64,000 bases of DNA, taken from positions 21,331 to 85,330 of the forward strand of contig DJPL01000004.1 of NCBI GenBank assembly GCA_002437415.1, in the 5' to 3' direction. Made by a program: the position numbers and the translations under genes. Under the pieces are notes generated by a model. It saw only the letters and a program-made list of their open reading frames with translations, was not told where the DNA came from and searched no databases. This DNA is from Ruminococcaceae bacterium UBA6413. Lineage in GTDB: Bacteria > Bacillota > Clostridia > Oscillospirales > Ruminococcaceae. Positions 18,023-26,931 of the stretch are shown in pieces. How positions within the stretch are numbered: position 1 is the first letter of the stretch; every line of letters starts with the position of its first letter.

Positions 18023-19243
18023 ATGAGCAAATTAAACAAGAAGAATGTAGAAGATTTACAGGTAAAGGGCAGAAAAGTCCTCGTTCGTGTAGACTTCAAC
18101 GTACCTATGAAGGACGGCAAGATCACAAACGACAACAGAATTCAGGCCGCACTTCCTACGATCAATAAGTTAGTTGAGAACGGCGCAAAGATAGTTCTTT
18201 GTTCACATCTCGGCAAGCCGAAGAACGGTCCCGAAGAAAAGTATTCACTGAGAGCTGCTGCTGAAAGACTTGCAGAGCTCGTTAATACAAAGGTTGTTTT
18301 CGCTAAGGACGATACAGTAGTAGGTGAAAATGCCAAGAAGGCAGTTGCTGAAATGAAGGACGGCGAGATCGTTGTTCTTGAAAACACACGTTTCCGCGGT
18401 GCAGAAGAAACAAAGAACGGCGAAGCATTCGCTAAGGAGCTTGCTGATCTCGTTGACGACGATGTATTCGTAATGGACGCTTTCGGTTCGGCTCACAGAG
18501 CACACGCTTCAACAGCAGGTGTTACAAAGTTCGTTAAGGAAACAGCAGTTGGCTACCTTATGAACAAGGAAATCGAGTTCTTAGGCAACGCTGTTGAGAA
18601 CCCTGTAAGACCCTTCGTTGCTATTCTCGGCGGTGCTAAGGTTGCAGATAAGCTCAACGTTATCTCTAACCTCCTTGAAAAGTGCGATACACTTATCATC
18701 GGCGGCGGTATGGCTTACACATTCTTAAAGGCTAAGGGCTATGAAGTAGGTACATCACTCGTTGACGACGAGAAGATCGACTACTGCAAGGAAATGATCG
18801 AAAAGGCTGAAAAGCTCGGTAAGAAGCTTCTTCTCCCTGTTGATACAACAATCGCTAAGGAATTCCCCGATCCTATCGACGCTGAGATCGAAGTAAGCGT
18901 TGTTGACGCTGACAAGATCCCCGCAGATATGATGGGTCTTGACATCGGTCCTAAGACAATGGCTCTGTTCGCAGATGCCGCTAAGTCAGCTAAGACTGTT
19001 GTTTGGAACGGTCCTATGGGCGTATTTGAGAACCCCGTATTAAAGAAGGGTACAGTTGCTGTTTGCGAAGCTCTCGCTGAAGCAGACGCTACAACGATCA
19101 TCGGCGGCGGTGACTCGGCTACTGCTGCAATTAACCTCGGCTATGCAGACAAGATGAGCCACATCTCAACAGGCGGCGGTGCTTCTCTTGAATACCTCGA
19201 AGGCAAGGTACTCCCCGGTATCGCTTGCATTCAGGACAAGTAA
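18023..19243 (+). CDS. pgk: Phosphoglycerate kinase
   Basis: Pgk catalyses the ATP-forming transfer from 1,3-bisphosphoglycerate to ADP in glycolysis. The 406-residue protein carries RVDFNVPMKDG near residue 22, the substrate motif CSHLGKP, and VLENTRF. The ADP-binding C-terminal end includes IGGGDSATA and STGGGASLEYLEG. AAAGGA lies upstream of the ATG. It leads the three-gene glycolytic block and has codon use biased as expected for a highly expressed gene. Confidence 0.97.
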   Translation: MSKLNKKNVEDLQVKGRKVLVRVDFNVPMKDGKITNDNRIQAALPTINKLVENGAKIVLCSHLGKPKNGPEEKYSLRAAAERLAELVNTKVVFAKDDTVVGENAKKAVAEMKDGEIVVLENTRFRGAEETKNGEAFAKELADLVDDDVFVMDAFGSAHRAHASTAGVTKFVKETAVGYLMNKEIEFLGNAVENPVRPFVAILGGAKVADKLNVISNLLEKCDTLIIGGGMAYTFLKAKGYEVGTSLVDDEKIDYCKEMIEKAEKLGKKLLLPVDTTIAKEFPDPIDAEIEVSVVDADKIPADMMGLDIGPKTMALFADAAKSAKTVVWNGPMGVFENPVLKKGTVAVCEALAEADATTIIGGGDSATAAINLGYADKMSHISTGGGASLEYLEGKVLPGIACIQDK

Positions 19244-19252
19244 AAATAACGA

Positions 19253-19277
19253 GGGCGGAGCAATCCGCCCTTATTGT
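19253..19277 (+). terminator. Weak intercistronic hairpin between pgk and tpiA
   Basis: GGGCGGA and TCCGCCC form a 7-bp stem with a GCAA loop (19253-19270), a stable GNRA-type tetraloop. The following TTATTGTTG is not a full T-tract. It may attenuate read-through or stabilise the pgk mRNA 3' end rather than terminate fully. Confidence 0.5.
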
Positions 19278-19321
19278 TGTGTAATAAGCATTTATAATAA
19301 AAACGAAAGGAACACTGTATC

Positions 19322-20095
19322 ATGAAAAAGACAGTAAGAAAAGCAGTTATCGCAGGTAACTGGAAGATGAATAAGACAAGACCTGAGGCTAAGGCTCTTT
19401 TAGAAGAATTAAAGCCTATGGTTGCAGATGTTAAGGACGTTGAGGTCGTAGCCTGCGTTCCTTTTACAAACCTTGAAACAGCTCTCGCTGTAACAGCAGG
19501 CACAAACATCAAGATCGGTGCAGAGAACTGTCACTTCGAGAAGAGCGGCGCTTTCACAGGCGAAATCTCAGCTGATATGCTCGCTGAAATGGGTGTTGAA
19601 TACGTTGTACTCGGTCACTCGGAGCGTCGTCAGTACTTTGCCGAGACAGACGAAACAGTAAACAAGAGAACAAAGGCTGCTCTCGCGGCAGGCTTAAAGC
19701 CCATCGTATGCGTCGGTGAGCTTCTCTGGGAGCGTGAATGCAACATTACAGAAGAAGTTATCGCTCGTCAGATAAAGCTTGATTTCTTCGGTATCTCGGC
19801 AGACGACCTTAAGAAGTGCATAATCGCTTACGAACCCGTTTGGGCTATCGGTACAGGCAAGACTGCTACAGCCGATCAGGCTGAAGAGGTTTGCGCATTT
19901 ATCCGTGCTACACTCGCTAAGCTCTACGGTGCAGATGTTGCCGAAACGATCACAATCCAGTACGGCGGTTCTATGAACGCAAAGAACGCTGAAGAGCTGC
20001 TCTCAAAGACAAACGTTGACGGCGGTCTTATCGGCGGTGCTTCACTCAAGGCGGCTGATTTCACAACAATCATTATGGCTGCCGTAAACGGCTAA
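19322..20095 (+). CDS. tpiA: Triosephosphate isomerase
   Basis: TpiA interconverts dihydroxyacetone phosphate and glyceraldehyde 3-phosphate. The 257-residue TIM barrel shows the N-terminal GNWKMNKT motif, the catalytic His in LGHSERR, the catalytic Glu in AYEPVWAIGTGKTA, and the phosphate-binding GGSM and LIGGASL loops. It follows pgk by 78 bases with a GAAAGGA ribosome site. Confidence 0.97.
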   Translation: MKKTVRKAVIAGNWKMNKTRPEAKALLEELKPMVADVKDVEVVACVPFTNLETALAVTAGTNIKIGAENCHFEKSGAFTGEISADMLAEMGVEYVVLGHSERRQYFAETDETVNKRTKAALAAGLKPIVCVGELLWERECNITEEVIARQIKLDFFGISADDLKKCIIAYEPVWAIGTGKTATADQAEEVCAFIRATLAKLYGADVAETITIQYGGSMNAKNAEELLSKTNVDGGLIGGASLKAADFTTIIMAAVNG

Positions 20096-20132
20096 TAAAA
20101 AATCGGATATTTACGAAAGGACGACTATACAA

Positions 20133-21734
20133 ATGGCAAAACCCGTTTTACTCGTTGTTATGGACGGTGTAGGTTTTTCAAAGACAGGTCTTGGCGATGC
20201 GGTTACACTCGCCAACACTCCTACACTTGACAGACTTTTAAGAGAATGCCCCAACACCCGCTTAAAGGCTCACGGTGACGCTGTAGGTCTGCCTACAGAT
20301 GATGATATGGGCAACTCAGAGGTAGGACACAACGCACTCGGTTGCGGTCAGATCTACTCACAGGGCGCAAAGCTCGTAAACGAATCGATCGAAAGCGGAA
20401 AAATGTACGAGTCCGAAGCATGGAAGGAGCTCGTTGACAACTGCAAGGCTAACGACAGCACTCTGCACTTCATCGGTCTTTTATCGGACGGTAACGTTCA
20501 CTCAAACATCAAGCACCTGTTCAAGATGCTTACAGAAGCTAAGAACGAGGGTATCAAGAAGGCAAGAGTACACATTCTGCTCGACGGCAGAGATGTACCC
20601 GCAACCTCTGCTCCGATATATATCGAACAGCTTGAAAGCTTCCTCAAGGAGCTGAATGCCGACGGTGCTTTCGACGGCAAGATCGCAAGCGGCGGCGGAC
20701 GTATGAAGGTCACTATGGACCGTTATCAGGCTGACTGGCCCATGGTTGAGCTCGGCTGGAAGACTCACGTTAAGGGTGAGGGCAGACAGTTCGCATCGGC
20801 TATGGAAGCTGTAGAAACCTACCGCAAGGAGATCGACGGCGTTATCGACCAGGATCTCCCCGCATTCGTAATTGCCGAGAACGGCGAGCCTGTAGGCAAG
20901 ATAGTTGACAAGGACAGTGTTATCCTCTTCAACTTCAGAGGCGACCGTGCTATCGAGCTTTCAATGGCATTTGATGATGACAGCTTCACGGCATTCGACA
21001 GAGGTGCAAAGCCCGATGTATGCTTCGCAGGTATGTTACAGTATGACGGCGACTTAAAGCTTCCTGCACGCTTCCTTGTAAATCCTCCCGAGATCACAAA
21101 TACTCTCACTGAGGTACTGGTTGCCGCAGGTCTTAACGAGTACGCTGTATCCGAAACTCAGAAGTACGGTCACGTAACTTACTTCTGGAACGGTAACAAG
21201 AGCGACAAGTTCAGCGAAGAGCTTGAAACATACAAGGAAATTCCTTCTGATAATGTTTCATTCGATCAGCGCCCCTGGATGAAGTCAGCCGAGATAACAG
21301 ACGATCTTATCGAGGTTATCAAGAGCAAGAAGTACGACTTTATCCGTTGCAACTACCCCAACGGTGATATGGTTGGTCACACAGGCAGCCTTGACTCAAC
21401 AATAATCGGTGTTGAAGCTGTTGACCTCGGTCTTTCAAGACTTATCAAGGTTTGCGATGAGTACGGTGTTACGCTTGTTGTAACTGCCGACCACGGTAAC
21501 GCAGACGAGATGCTTGAGAAGAACAAGAAGGGTGAGATCCAGGTAAGAACCGCTCACTCACTTAACCCTGTTCCTTTCATCATCTATGACAAGGAAGTTA
21601 AGTACACCATCAAGGACGACACAAAGTATGCTCCCGGTGTAGCTCCCAAGTACGGTCTTGCTAACGTAGCTCCCACAGTAGTTAAGATGCTCGGTCTTAC
21701 AGCTCCCGACTGCTGGCAGGAAAGCATGATCTAA
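20133..21734 (+). CDS. gpmI: 2,3-bisphosphoglycerate-independent phosphoglycerate mutase
   Basis: GpmI interconverts 3- and 2-phosphoglycerate in a metal-dependent way. The 533-residue length is slightly above the common value of about 510. The alkaline-phosphatase-fold motifs are visible: MDGVGF at the N-terminus, the nucleophile region DDMGNSEVGHNALG, LDGRDVPATSA, and the metal-binding VTADHGNADEM and RTAHSLNPVP. It follows tpiA by 37 bases with AAAGGA before the ATG. Its 3' flank consists of structured tandem repeats. Confidence 0.96.
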   Translation: MAKPVLLVVMDGVGFSKTGLGDAVTLANTPTLDRLLRECPNTRLKAHGDAVGLPTDDDMGNSEVGHNALGCGQIYSQGAKLVNESIESGKMYESEAWKELVDNCKANDSTLHFIGLLSDGNVHSNIKHLFKMLTEAKNEGIKKARVHILLDGRDVPATSAPIYIEQLESFLKELNADGAFDGKIASGGGRMKVTMDRYQADWPMVELGWKTHVKGEGRQFASAMEAVETYRKEIDGVIDQDLPAFVIAENGEPVGKIVDKDSVILFNFRGDRAIELSMAFDDDSFTAFDRGAKPDVCFAGMLQYDGDLKLPARFLVNPPEITNTLTEVLVAAGLNEYAVSETQKYGHVTYFWNGNKSDKFSEELETYKEIPSDNVSFDQRPWMKSAEITDDLIEVIKSKKYDFIRCNYPNGDMVGHTGSLDSTIIGVEAVDLGLSRLIKVCDEYGVTLVVTADHGNADEMLEKNKKGEIQVRTAHSLNPVPFIIYDKEVKYTIKDDTKYAPGVAPKYGLANVAPTVVKMLGLTAPDCWQESMI

Positions 21735-21753
21735 GCGGCGTGTCGCCGCTGAC

Positions 21754-21972
21754 AATTCCGCCTTTGGCATTGTTTGAGCTATCTGTAAGATAGCGAAACG
21801 GCGGGGCTGAATGTTACTGCAAGTTTTGTGGAATCACTTTCAGGTAGGTGGCAATGTGCCGCTCCAAATTCCGCCTTTGGCGTTGTTTGAGCTATCCGCA
21901 GGATAGCGAAACGGCGGGGCTGATTGTTACTGCAAGTTTTGCGGGATTACTTTCAGGTAGGCGGCAATGCAG
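21754..21972 (+). repeat. 113-bp tandem repeat, two copies, each with a conserved nested hairpin
   Basis: Unit 1 begins at 21754 and unit 2 at 21867, an offset of 113 bases; the second copy ends near 21972. Each has an outer pairing CCGCC/GGCGG (21758-21762 with 21800-21804; 21871-21875 with 21913-21917). Inside it is a 7-bp stem with a three-base loop: GCTATCT GTA AGATAGC at 21778-21794, and GCTATCC GCA GGATAGC at 21891-21907. The closing pair changes from T-A to C-G between copies, a compensatory change that supports the fold. The sequence just upstream also occurs at the repeat near 25.3 kb. Confidence 0.75.
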
Positions 21973-22087
21973 ATGTATATTTCCGACAGTCGAAAGCAAG
22001 AGAAAAATCGTGTAAAGCGGATATTCTGTGTACAGCGACAATCAGCTTTGCAAAGCTTCCGTCGGAGTCGTTAAGCAAATAAATCAT

Positions 22088-22121
22088 AACGGCAGGTGCG
22101 TAATTCGTGCCTGCCGTTTTT
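22088..22121 (+). terminator. Terminator downstream of gpmI and its repeats
   Basis: AACGGCAGG and CCTGCCGTT pair around a partly complementary interior, followed by five T residues (22117-22121). It is the first good plus-strand terminator after gpmI, about 350 bases past the stop, so the tandem repeats would be in the gpmI mRNA 3' region. Confidence 0.7.
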
Positions 22122-22130
22122 GCATATTGA

Positions 22131-22179
22131 AAACTAAAGCGACAGACGCTGTGATAAGGCGTGTCTGTCGCTTTAGTTT
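22131..22179 (-). terminator. Long hairpin after rimI (minus strand), possibly bidirectional
   Basis: AAACTAAAGCGACAGAC (22131-22147) and its exact complement at 22163-22179 form a 17-bp perfect stem with a 15-base loop. Its 3' side on the minus strand ends in GTTT. It lies 13 bases past the rimI stop and is the likely end of the polA-rimI transcript. Confidence 0.7.
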
Positions 22180-22192
22180 ATATGTTGTTTTA

Positions 22193-22645
22193 TTACAATG
22201 TTGCTTTGTAGATAAGAGCGTCACAGATAGGCTCTGTATAATAGTTTCTGCGCCGTCCGACCTCGCAAAAGCCGTGCTTTTCGTAAAGGTGCTTTGCGGG
22301 CTCGTTATCACAGCGTACTTCAAGAAATACGTTTTTTATGCCGTTTTCGCGGCACTTGCCGAGAAAGCAGGTCATCAGGCGGTCGGCGATTCCTTGCTTT
22401 CTGTATGCGGGGAGTACGGCTATGCGGTAAAGCTCGCATTCGTCCGATACGCTCTGTCCGCAGATGTAGCCCACAGGTCGGTTGTCGGAGCTGTCATCAC
22501 GGATAAGAGCGCAAACCGAGCCGTCGGTCATTATCTGCGACTCAATACTGCGGCTTGTCCACGGTACGGAAAAGCATTCTTTTTCGATCACTCCTATATC
22601 ACGGCATAGCTTCGGGCTGTTGTTATCTTTCTCAATGAGTATCAT
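22193..22645 (-). CDS. rimI: Ribosomal-protein-alanine N-acetyltransferase, GNAT family
   Basis: This 150-residue GNAT acetyltransferase is the RimI type that acetylates the N-terminal alanine of ribosomal protein S18. The acetyl-CoA loop is seen in AVLPAYRKQGIADRLM, followed by the family segment NVFLEVRCDNEPAKHLYEKHGF and the tyrosine region RRRNYY. Its start overlaps the end of polA by 14 bases, so the two are translationally coupled. Specificity for S18 is inferred from family features. Confidence 0.88.
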   Translation of the reverse strand: MILIEKDNNSPKLCRDIGVIEKECFSVPWTSRSIESQIMTDGSVCALIRDDSSDNRPVGYICGQSVSDECELYRIAVLPAYRKQGIADRLMTCFLGKCRENGIKNVFLEVRCDNEPAKHLYEKHGFCEVGRRRNYYTEPICDALIYKATL

Positions 22646-25109
22646 ACCATGTCTTGCCGATATTTACGTCTGCCGTCATAGGTACTGTAAGTTTTACGGC
22701 ATTCTCCATTTCTTCCTTTAAAAGTGCGGCAACCTTGTCGGCACAATCCTCTTTAGCTTCTACTATCAGCTCATCGTGGACCTGAAGTATAAGCTTTGCG
22801 TCAAGCTTGCTTTCCAAAAGCCTGTTGTAGACCTTTATCATAGCTATTTTTATGATGTCGGCGGCTGTGCCCTGTATGGGAGTATTTTTAGCTACTCGTT
22901 CGCCGAATGATTGCAGGTTCTTGTTCTTTGCGGCAAGCTCCTTTATATATCTTCTTCTGCCGAACATTGTTTCGACATATCCGTCATGTCTTGCCTTAGC
23001 AACGGTCTTGTCCATATAGTGAGCTATGCCCGAATATTTTGACAGATAGGCTCTTATATACTCGCTTGCCTTAGTCATAGAAACACCGATGTCCTTCGAC
23101 AGTGAGAATGCGCCGATGCCGTAGACGATACCGAAGTTTACCGCCTTAGCCTTACTTCTGAGATCGGGCGTTACCCATTCGATCGGTTGATTGAACACCT
23201 GCGAAGCGGTAACGGTATGGATATCAATGCCCTCAAGGAACGCCTTTTTCATTATCTCATCACCCGAGATATGAGCAAGCACACGCAGTTCGATCTGCGA
23301 GTAGTCGGCATCGACCAGCAGATATCCGTCCTTTGCGGTGAAAAATCTTCTCATCTCTCTGCCGAGCGGAGTCCTTACCGGGATATTCTGAATATTGGGT
23401 TCGGCGCTTGAAATTCTGCCTGTCCTGGTTTCGGTCTGCTTGAAGGTGGAATGCACTCTGCCGTCCTCGCCGACTACCTTCAGCAGTCCGGTAACGTAGG
23501 TATTTTGCAGCTTGGTAAGTGCGCGGTACTCGGTTATAAGCGGGACTATCGGGTGCTTATCCATAAGGCTCTCAAGCACCTCGGCATTTGTTGAGTAGCC
23601 TGTTTTTGTCTTTTTGGCACTTGGAAGCATAAGCTTTTCAAACAGCACACTGCCGAGCTGTTTCGGTGAGGCAATATTGAACTCATAACCTGCATATTCG
23701 TAGATCTCACGGCTTATCTTGTCTGCTTTTTCCGAAATTTCTTCACCGAAAGCCTTGATACCGTCAATATCCAGCTTAACGCCCTCGCGCTCCATAGCGA
23801 CAAGGACAGTGGCAAGCGGTATTTCGATATCGGTAAGCACGGTAGCTGAGCCTGTTTCGTGTATATTGTCATACAGAATATCGTTCAGCGCCGCTACTGT
23901 GATAGACTTTTCCTGCACGCTGTTTCCCTCGGGAACGCCGTACTGTGTGCATAGTCTTGACATACTGTAGCCGTTTGAGTCGGGGTCGGCAAGATAAGCC
24001 GCAAGGGTCGTATCGAATTTATTGTTTTCAAGCTTCTCAAGACCTGAAACAGAGAGAGTTTCCTTTATATCAAAGGTGTACTTTGTGCTGTCGCTGTCTG
24101 CGTATGCTCTGAGCTCATCACCTGACAGCTCGTTTATAGAGCCGACACCGCCTGCATAAATTTTACCGTCGTCTGTAATGACAATATCGCCCTTGGGCAT
24201 AGCGGGGGCTTGCTTTGCGCCTGCTTCCTTTGAGCCTGAGGGGGCTGAAGTCGGGTGCAGATGTAATTTTTCAAGCGTCTTATACATTTCAAGCTCGGAT
24301 AAAAGCTTTGCAAGCCGTGCGTCGTCACGCTCACCGGGAACATAGTGAGAAAGCTCTGTATCTATCGGAACGGTAAGGCATATCTCGGCAAGCTTTCTGC
24401 TCATATAGCAGCTGTTCTTACCGTTGATAAGCTTGTTGCGCAAGCCGTCGGTTATAAGAGTCGAGTCAATGTTTTCGTATAAGCCGTCAACGCTTGCAAA
24501 TTCCTTTATAAGTGACAGGGCGGTCTTTTCGCCTATGCCGCGAACGCCGGGAATATTGTCGCTTGTATCGCCCATAAGCGCCTTGACCTCTATCATCTGC
24601 TTAGGGGTAACGCCGTATTCGTCTTCTATTACACCGGGAGTATAGTACACATCGCCTTTAGTTTTGGCAAGCCTTACCGTAACGTAGTCGTTGACGAGCT
24701 GGAGTGAGTCGCGGTCGCCTGTCGAAACGGTGCAGGGGATCTTTTTTTCCGCACAGACGGCTGAGATCGTGCCGATAATGTCGTCGGCTTCATAGCCCTC
24801 TTTTTCAATAATTGTGATACCCATTGCCTTGATTATTTTTTTCATATAAGGGAGCTGCTGAGCGAGATCCTCAGGCATACCCTTACGGTTTGCCTTATAT
24901 CCGTCATACATCTTATGGCGGAAGGTAGGTGCTTTAAGGTCGAACGCTACGGCTATCATATCGGGCTGAACGTCCTTTTCAAGCATCAGCAGGGTATTCA
25001 TAAAGCCTGTTACGGCGTTTGTGGCAACACCCCTTGAATTTGTAAGCACGCGTATGCCGTAGAATGCGCGGTTAAGTATACTGTTGCCGTCTATTACAAG
25101 AAATCCCAT
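22632..25109 (-). CDS. polA: DNA polymerase I
   Basis: Pol I removes RNA primers and fills gaps in replication and repair. The 825-residue protein has the N-terminal 5'-3' exonuclease (VIDGNSILNRAFYG; Asp-rich EGYEADDIIGT), a central exonuclease-like domain and a family A polymerase domain (DADYSQIELRVLAH, AKAVNFGIVYGIG, and the C-terminal VHDELIVEA). The start is ATG 25109, with AAAGGA just upstream and directly before the first exonuclease strand. In the central domain the usual proofreading Asp-x-Glu is replaced (TFDIKET), so 3'-5' proofreading is probably absent, as in many Firmicute enzymes. rimI overlaps its 3' end. Confidence 0.96.
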   Translation of the reverse strand: MGFLVIDGNSILNRAFYGIRVLTNSRGVATNAVTGFMNTLLMLEKDVQPDMIAVAFDLKAPTFRHKMYDGYKANRKGMPEDLAQQLPYMKKIIKAMGITIIEKEGYEADDIIGTISAVCAEKKIPCTVSTGDRDSLQLVNDYVTVRLAKTKGDVYYTPGVIEDEYGVTPKQMIEVKALMGDTSDNIPGVRGIGEKTALSLIKEFASVDGLYENIDSTLITDGLRNKLINGKNSCYMSRKLAEICLTVPIDTELSHYVPGERDDARLAKLLSELEMYKTLEKLHLHPTSAPSGSKEAGAKQAPAMPKGDIVITDDGKIYAGGVGSINELSGDELRAYADSDSTKYTFDIKETLSVSGLEKLENNKFDTTLAAYLADPDSNGYSMSRLCTQYGVPEGNSVQEKSITVAALNDILYDNIHETGSATVLTDIEIPLATVLVAMEREGVKLDIDGIKAFGEEISEKADKISREIYEYAGYEFNIASPKQLGSVLFEKLMLPSAKKTKTGYSTNAEVLESLMDKHPIVPLITEYRALTKLQNTYVTGLLKVVGEDGRVHSTFKQTETRTGRISSAEPNIQNIPVRTPLGREMRRFFTAKDGYLLVDADYSQIELRVLAHISGDEIMKKAFLEGIDIHTVTASQVFNQPIEWVTPDLRSKAKAVNFGIVYGIGAFSLSKDIGVSMTKASEYIRAYLSKYSGIAHYMDKTVAKARHDGYVETMFGRRRYIKELAAKNKNLQSFGERVAKNTPIQGTAADIIKIAMIKVYNRLLESKLDAKLILQVHDELIVEAKEDCADKVAALLKEEMENAVKLTVPMTADVNIGKTWYDTH

Positions 25110-25217
25110 ATTAGTCCTTTCAAGCGTATCGTATTGTTTCATATGCTTATTGTACTGCTGTCTATTATAAGTATACCATAAATACCGCAAAAATCAAGCG
25201 GCCGTGGGGCGCGCAAA

Positions 25218-25430
25218 TTCCGCCTTTGAAAAAGGCGGTGTGTGGCGCGGGGTAATGCAACGGCGGGAATTAACAGTGCGTGTATGGGAGAGAGTTGTAA
25301 ATTGCGTGTCGCCGCTGACAGTTCCGCCTTTGAAAAAGGCGGTGTGTGGCGAGGGATAATGCAACGGCGGGGAGTGACGGTGCGTGTATGGAAGAGCGTT
25401 AAAAATTGCGTGTCGTCGCTGACAGTTCTG
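25218..25430. repeat. 104-bp tandem repeat, two copies plus partial third, related to the repeat after gpmI
   Basis: Copies start at 25218 and 25322, with a truncated third at 25426, giving a constant 104-base period. Each full copy begins with a strong hairpin (CCGCCTTT GAA AAAGGCGG, first at about 25220-25238) and later contains CAACGGCGG. The junction GTGTCGCCGCTGACAGTTCC near 25309 is almost identical to the sequence at 21740 in front of the 113-bp repeats. The two loci therefore carry members of one dispersed family with different interiors. Confidence 0.7.
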
Positions 25431-25506
25431 TTTAACAAGTCTGAGGCAAAAATCTGAAATTCAGGCTGTACAGGTGGGCAAGCCCGCTTGTTTTTGATTT
25501 ATGCTA

Positions 25507-25535
25507 TTGATTTTTGCGTTGCGCTGTGGTAAAAT
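25507..25535 (+). promoter_or_regulatory. Promoter of the aspartate kinase gene
   Basis: TTGATT (25507-25512) and TAAAAT (25530-25535) have a 17-base spacer. The predicted leader before the lysC ATG is about 70 bases. Confidence 0.65.
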
Positions 25536-25611
25536 ATTATAGAATATAGTCCCATACTATAAAATCGGTACAAAAAGGGACATAAACGGTATATAAGAAA
25601 GGAAACAAAAA

Positions 25612-26931
25612 ATGAGTAAGGTAGTCAAGTTCGGCGGCAGCTCGCTCGCCGATGCCAATCAGTTCCGCAAGGTAGCTGATATAATCAGAAGTGACAAGGA
25701 GCGCAGATATGTAGTTCCCAGTGCGCCCGGTAAACGCTTCAAGGACGATATAAAGGTTACGGATATGCTTTATGCCTGCTATGACGCAGTAGCAAACGAG
25801 GGCAAGAATGCATATAACCAGTTTGCGCCTATTGCAGAGCGTTTTAACGGGATTATCAGCGATCTCGGTCTTACTCTTTCGCTTGATGACGAATATGAAA
25901 CAATAATCGACAATTTCCGCAAGAAAGCCGGCAGAGATTATGCCGCAAGCCGTGGCGAATTTCTTAACGGTATCATTCTTGCAAACTATCTCGGATATGA
26001 GTTTATAGATGCCGCTAAGGTAGTGTTCTTCCGTCCTGACGGAAAGTTCGACGATACTCTTACGGATACCTGCCTTGCATCGGTACTGCACGGCGTTTCA
26101 CACGCGGTTATCCCCGGTTTCTACGGTGCTAACCCCGATGGTACGGTACGTACATTCTCAAGAGGCGGCTCGGACGTTACGGGTTCTATCGTTGCAAAGG
26201 CTATAAACGCCGATATCTACGAGAACTGGACAGACGTAAACGGCTTCCTTATCGCAGATCCCAGAATAGTTGACGAGCCTAAGGTTATCGAGTCGATCAC
26301 ATATAAGGAGCTGCGTGAGCTGTCATATATGGGTGCGTCTGTACTTCACGAGGCGGCAATTTTCCCTGTAAGAAGCGCAAAGATACCGATAAATATCCGC
26401 AACACAAACGACCCTTCGGCAAAGGGCACAATGATAGTTGCAGAGGATAACGAGCCCCCTCAGCACATAATCACGGGTATCGCAGGTAAAAAGCACTTCA
26501 GCGTTATCTCGATCGAAAAAGACGAGATGAACAGTGAGATCGGCTTCTTACGCAGAATACTGACAGTACTTGAGGCTAACGGTATGTGCTTTGAGCATAT
26601 CCCCACAGGCATCGATACAATGAGCATTATCATTGACGGTAAGGACGTTGACAAAACTCCCGATATCGTTGAGAAGATATGCGAGGTTACAGACCCGAAC
26701 CATATTGAAATAGAAAATGACTTAGCCCTTATCGCTATCGTTGGTCGCGGTATGAAGTCGAAGAAGGGTACTGCCACAAGAATATTTGCGGCTTTATCAC
26801 ACGCAGACATCAATATCAAGATGATAGACCAGGGTTCAAGTGAGCTTAATATTATCGTAGGTATCCATGAGGCTGATTTTGAGAAGGCTATCAAGGTTAT
26901 TTATGATATGTTCATACTCAGCGAGGGTTAA
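25612..26931 (+). CDS. lysC: Aspartate kinase
   Basis: Aspartate kinase phosphorylates aspartate, the first step to lysine, threonine, methionine and diaminopimelate. The 439-residue protein starts with the kinase motif VVKFGGSSLAD and has SRGGSDVTGS and the ENWTDVNGF substrate region. Two C-terminal ACT modules follow (from about residue 310; GMKSKKGTATRIFAAL, INIKMIDQGSSELNI), which suggest allosteric feedback control. The ribosome site GAAAGGA precedes the ATG. The stop codon lies in the loop of a hairpin formed by CTCAGCGA/TCGCTGAG, a structure repeated 113 bases downstream. Confidence 0.94.
   Translation: MSKVVKFGGSSLADANQFRKVADIIRSDKERRYVVPSAPGKRFKDDIKVTDMLYACYDAVANEGKNAYNQFAPIAERFNGIISDLGLTLSLDDEYETIIDNFRKKAGRDYAASRGEFLNGIILANYLGYEFIDAAKVVFFRPDGKFDDTLTDTCLASVLHGVSHAVIPGFYGANPDGTVRTFSRGGSDVTGSIVAKAINADIYENWTDVNGFLIADPRIVDEPKVIESITYKELRELSYMGASVLHEAAIFPVRSAKIPINIRNTNDPSAKGTMIVAEDNEPPQHIITGIAGKKHFSVISIEKDEMNSEIGFLRRILTVLEANGMCFEHIPTGIDTMSIIIDGKDVDKTPDIVEKICEVTDPNHIEIENDLALIAIVGRGMKSKKGTATRIFAALSHADINIKMIDQGSSELNIIVGIHEADFEKAIKVIYDMFILSEG

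Larger units (their letters stand above)
21735..22192. other. Gene-free interval between gpmI and rimI
   Basis: The interval opens with a GC-rich hairpin right after the gpmI stop (GCGGCG TGT CGCCGC, 21735-21749). A 113-bp tandem repeat pair follows, then about 110 bases of unassigned sequence, and it closes with two terminator-type hairpins. No gene is convincing on either strand. Confidence 0.6.
25110..25611. other. Divergent polA-lysC intergenic region with tandem repeats
   Basis: This interval separates polA (minus) from the aspartate kinase gene (plus). It contains a 104-bp tandem repeat (25218-25430) and, close to lysC, a sigma-A type promoter at 25507-25535. No convincing gene is present. 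I could not identify a lysine riboswitch in the roughly 70-base lysC leader; it is too short for one. Confidence 0.6.

Noticed and set aside
22028..22609. 193-codon plus-strand frame opposite rimI
   Set aside because: It lies antisense to a clear GNAT acetyltransferase, has no ribosome site and no recognisable motifs.
21754..25430. CRISPR array
   Set aside because: Repeat units are over 100 bp, only two copies long, and lack regular unique spacers or cas genes.
25536..25611. Lysine riboswitch upstream of the aspartate kinase gene
   Set aside because: The leader is only about 70 bases, too short for the roughly 170-base lysine aptamer, and no matching conserved segments were seen.
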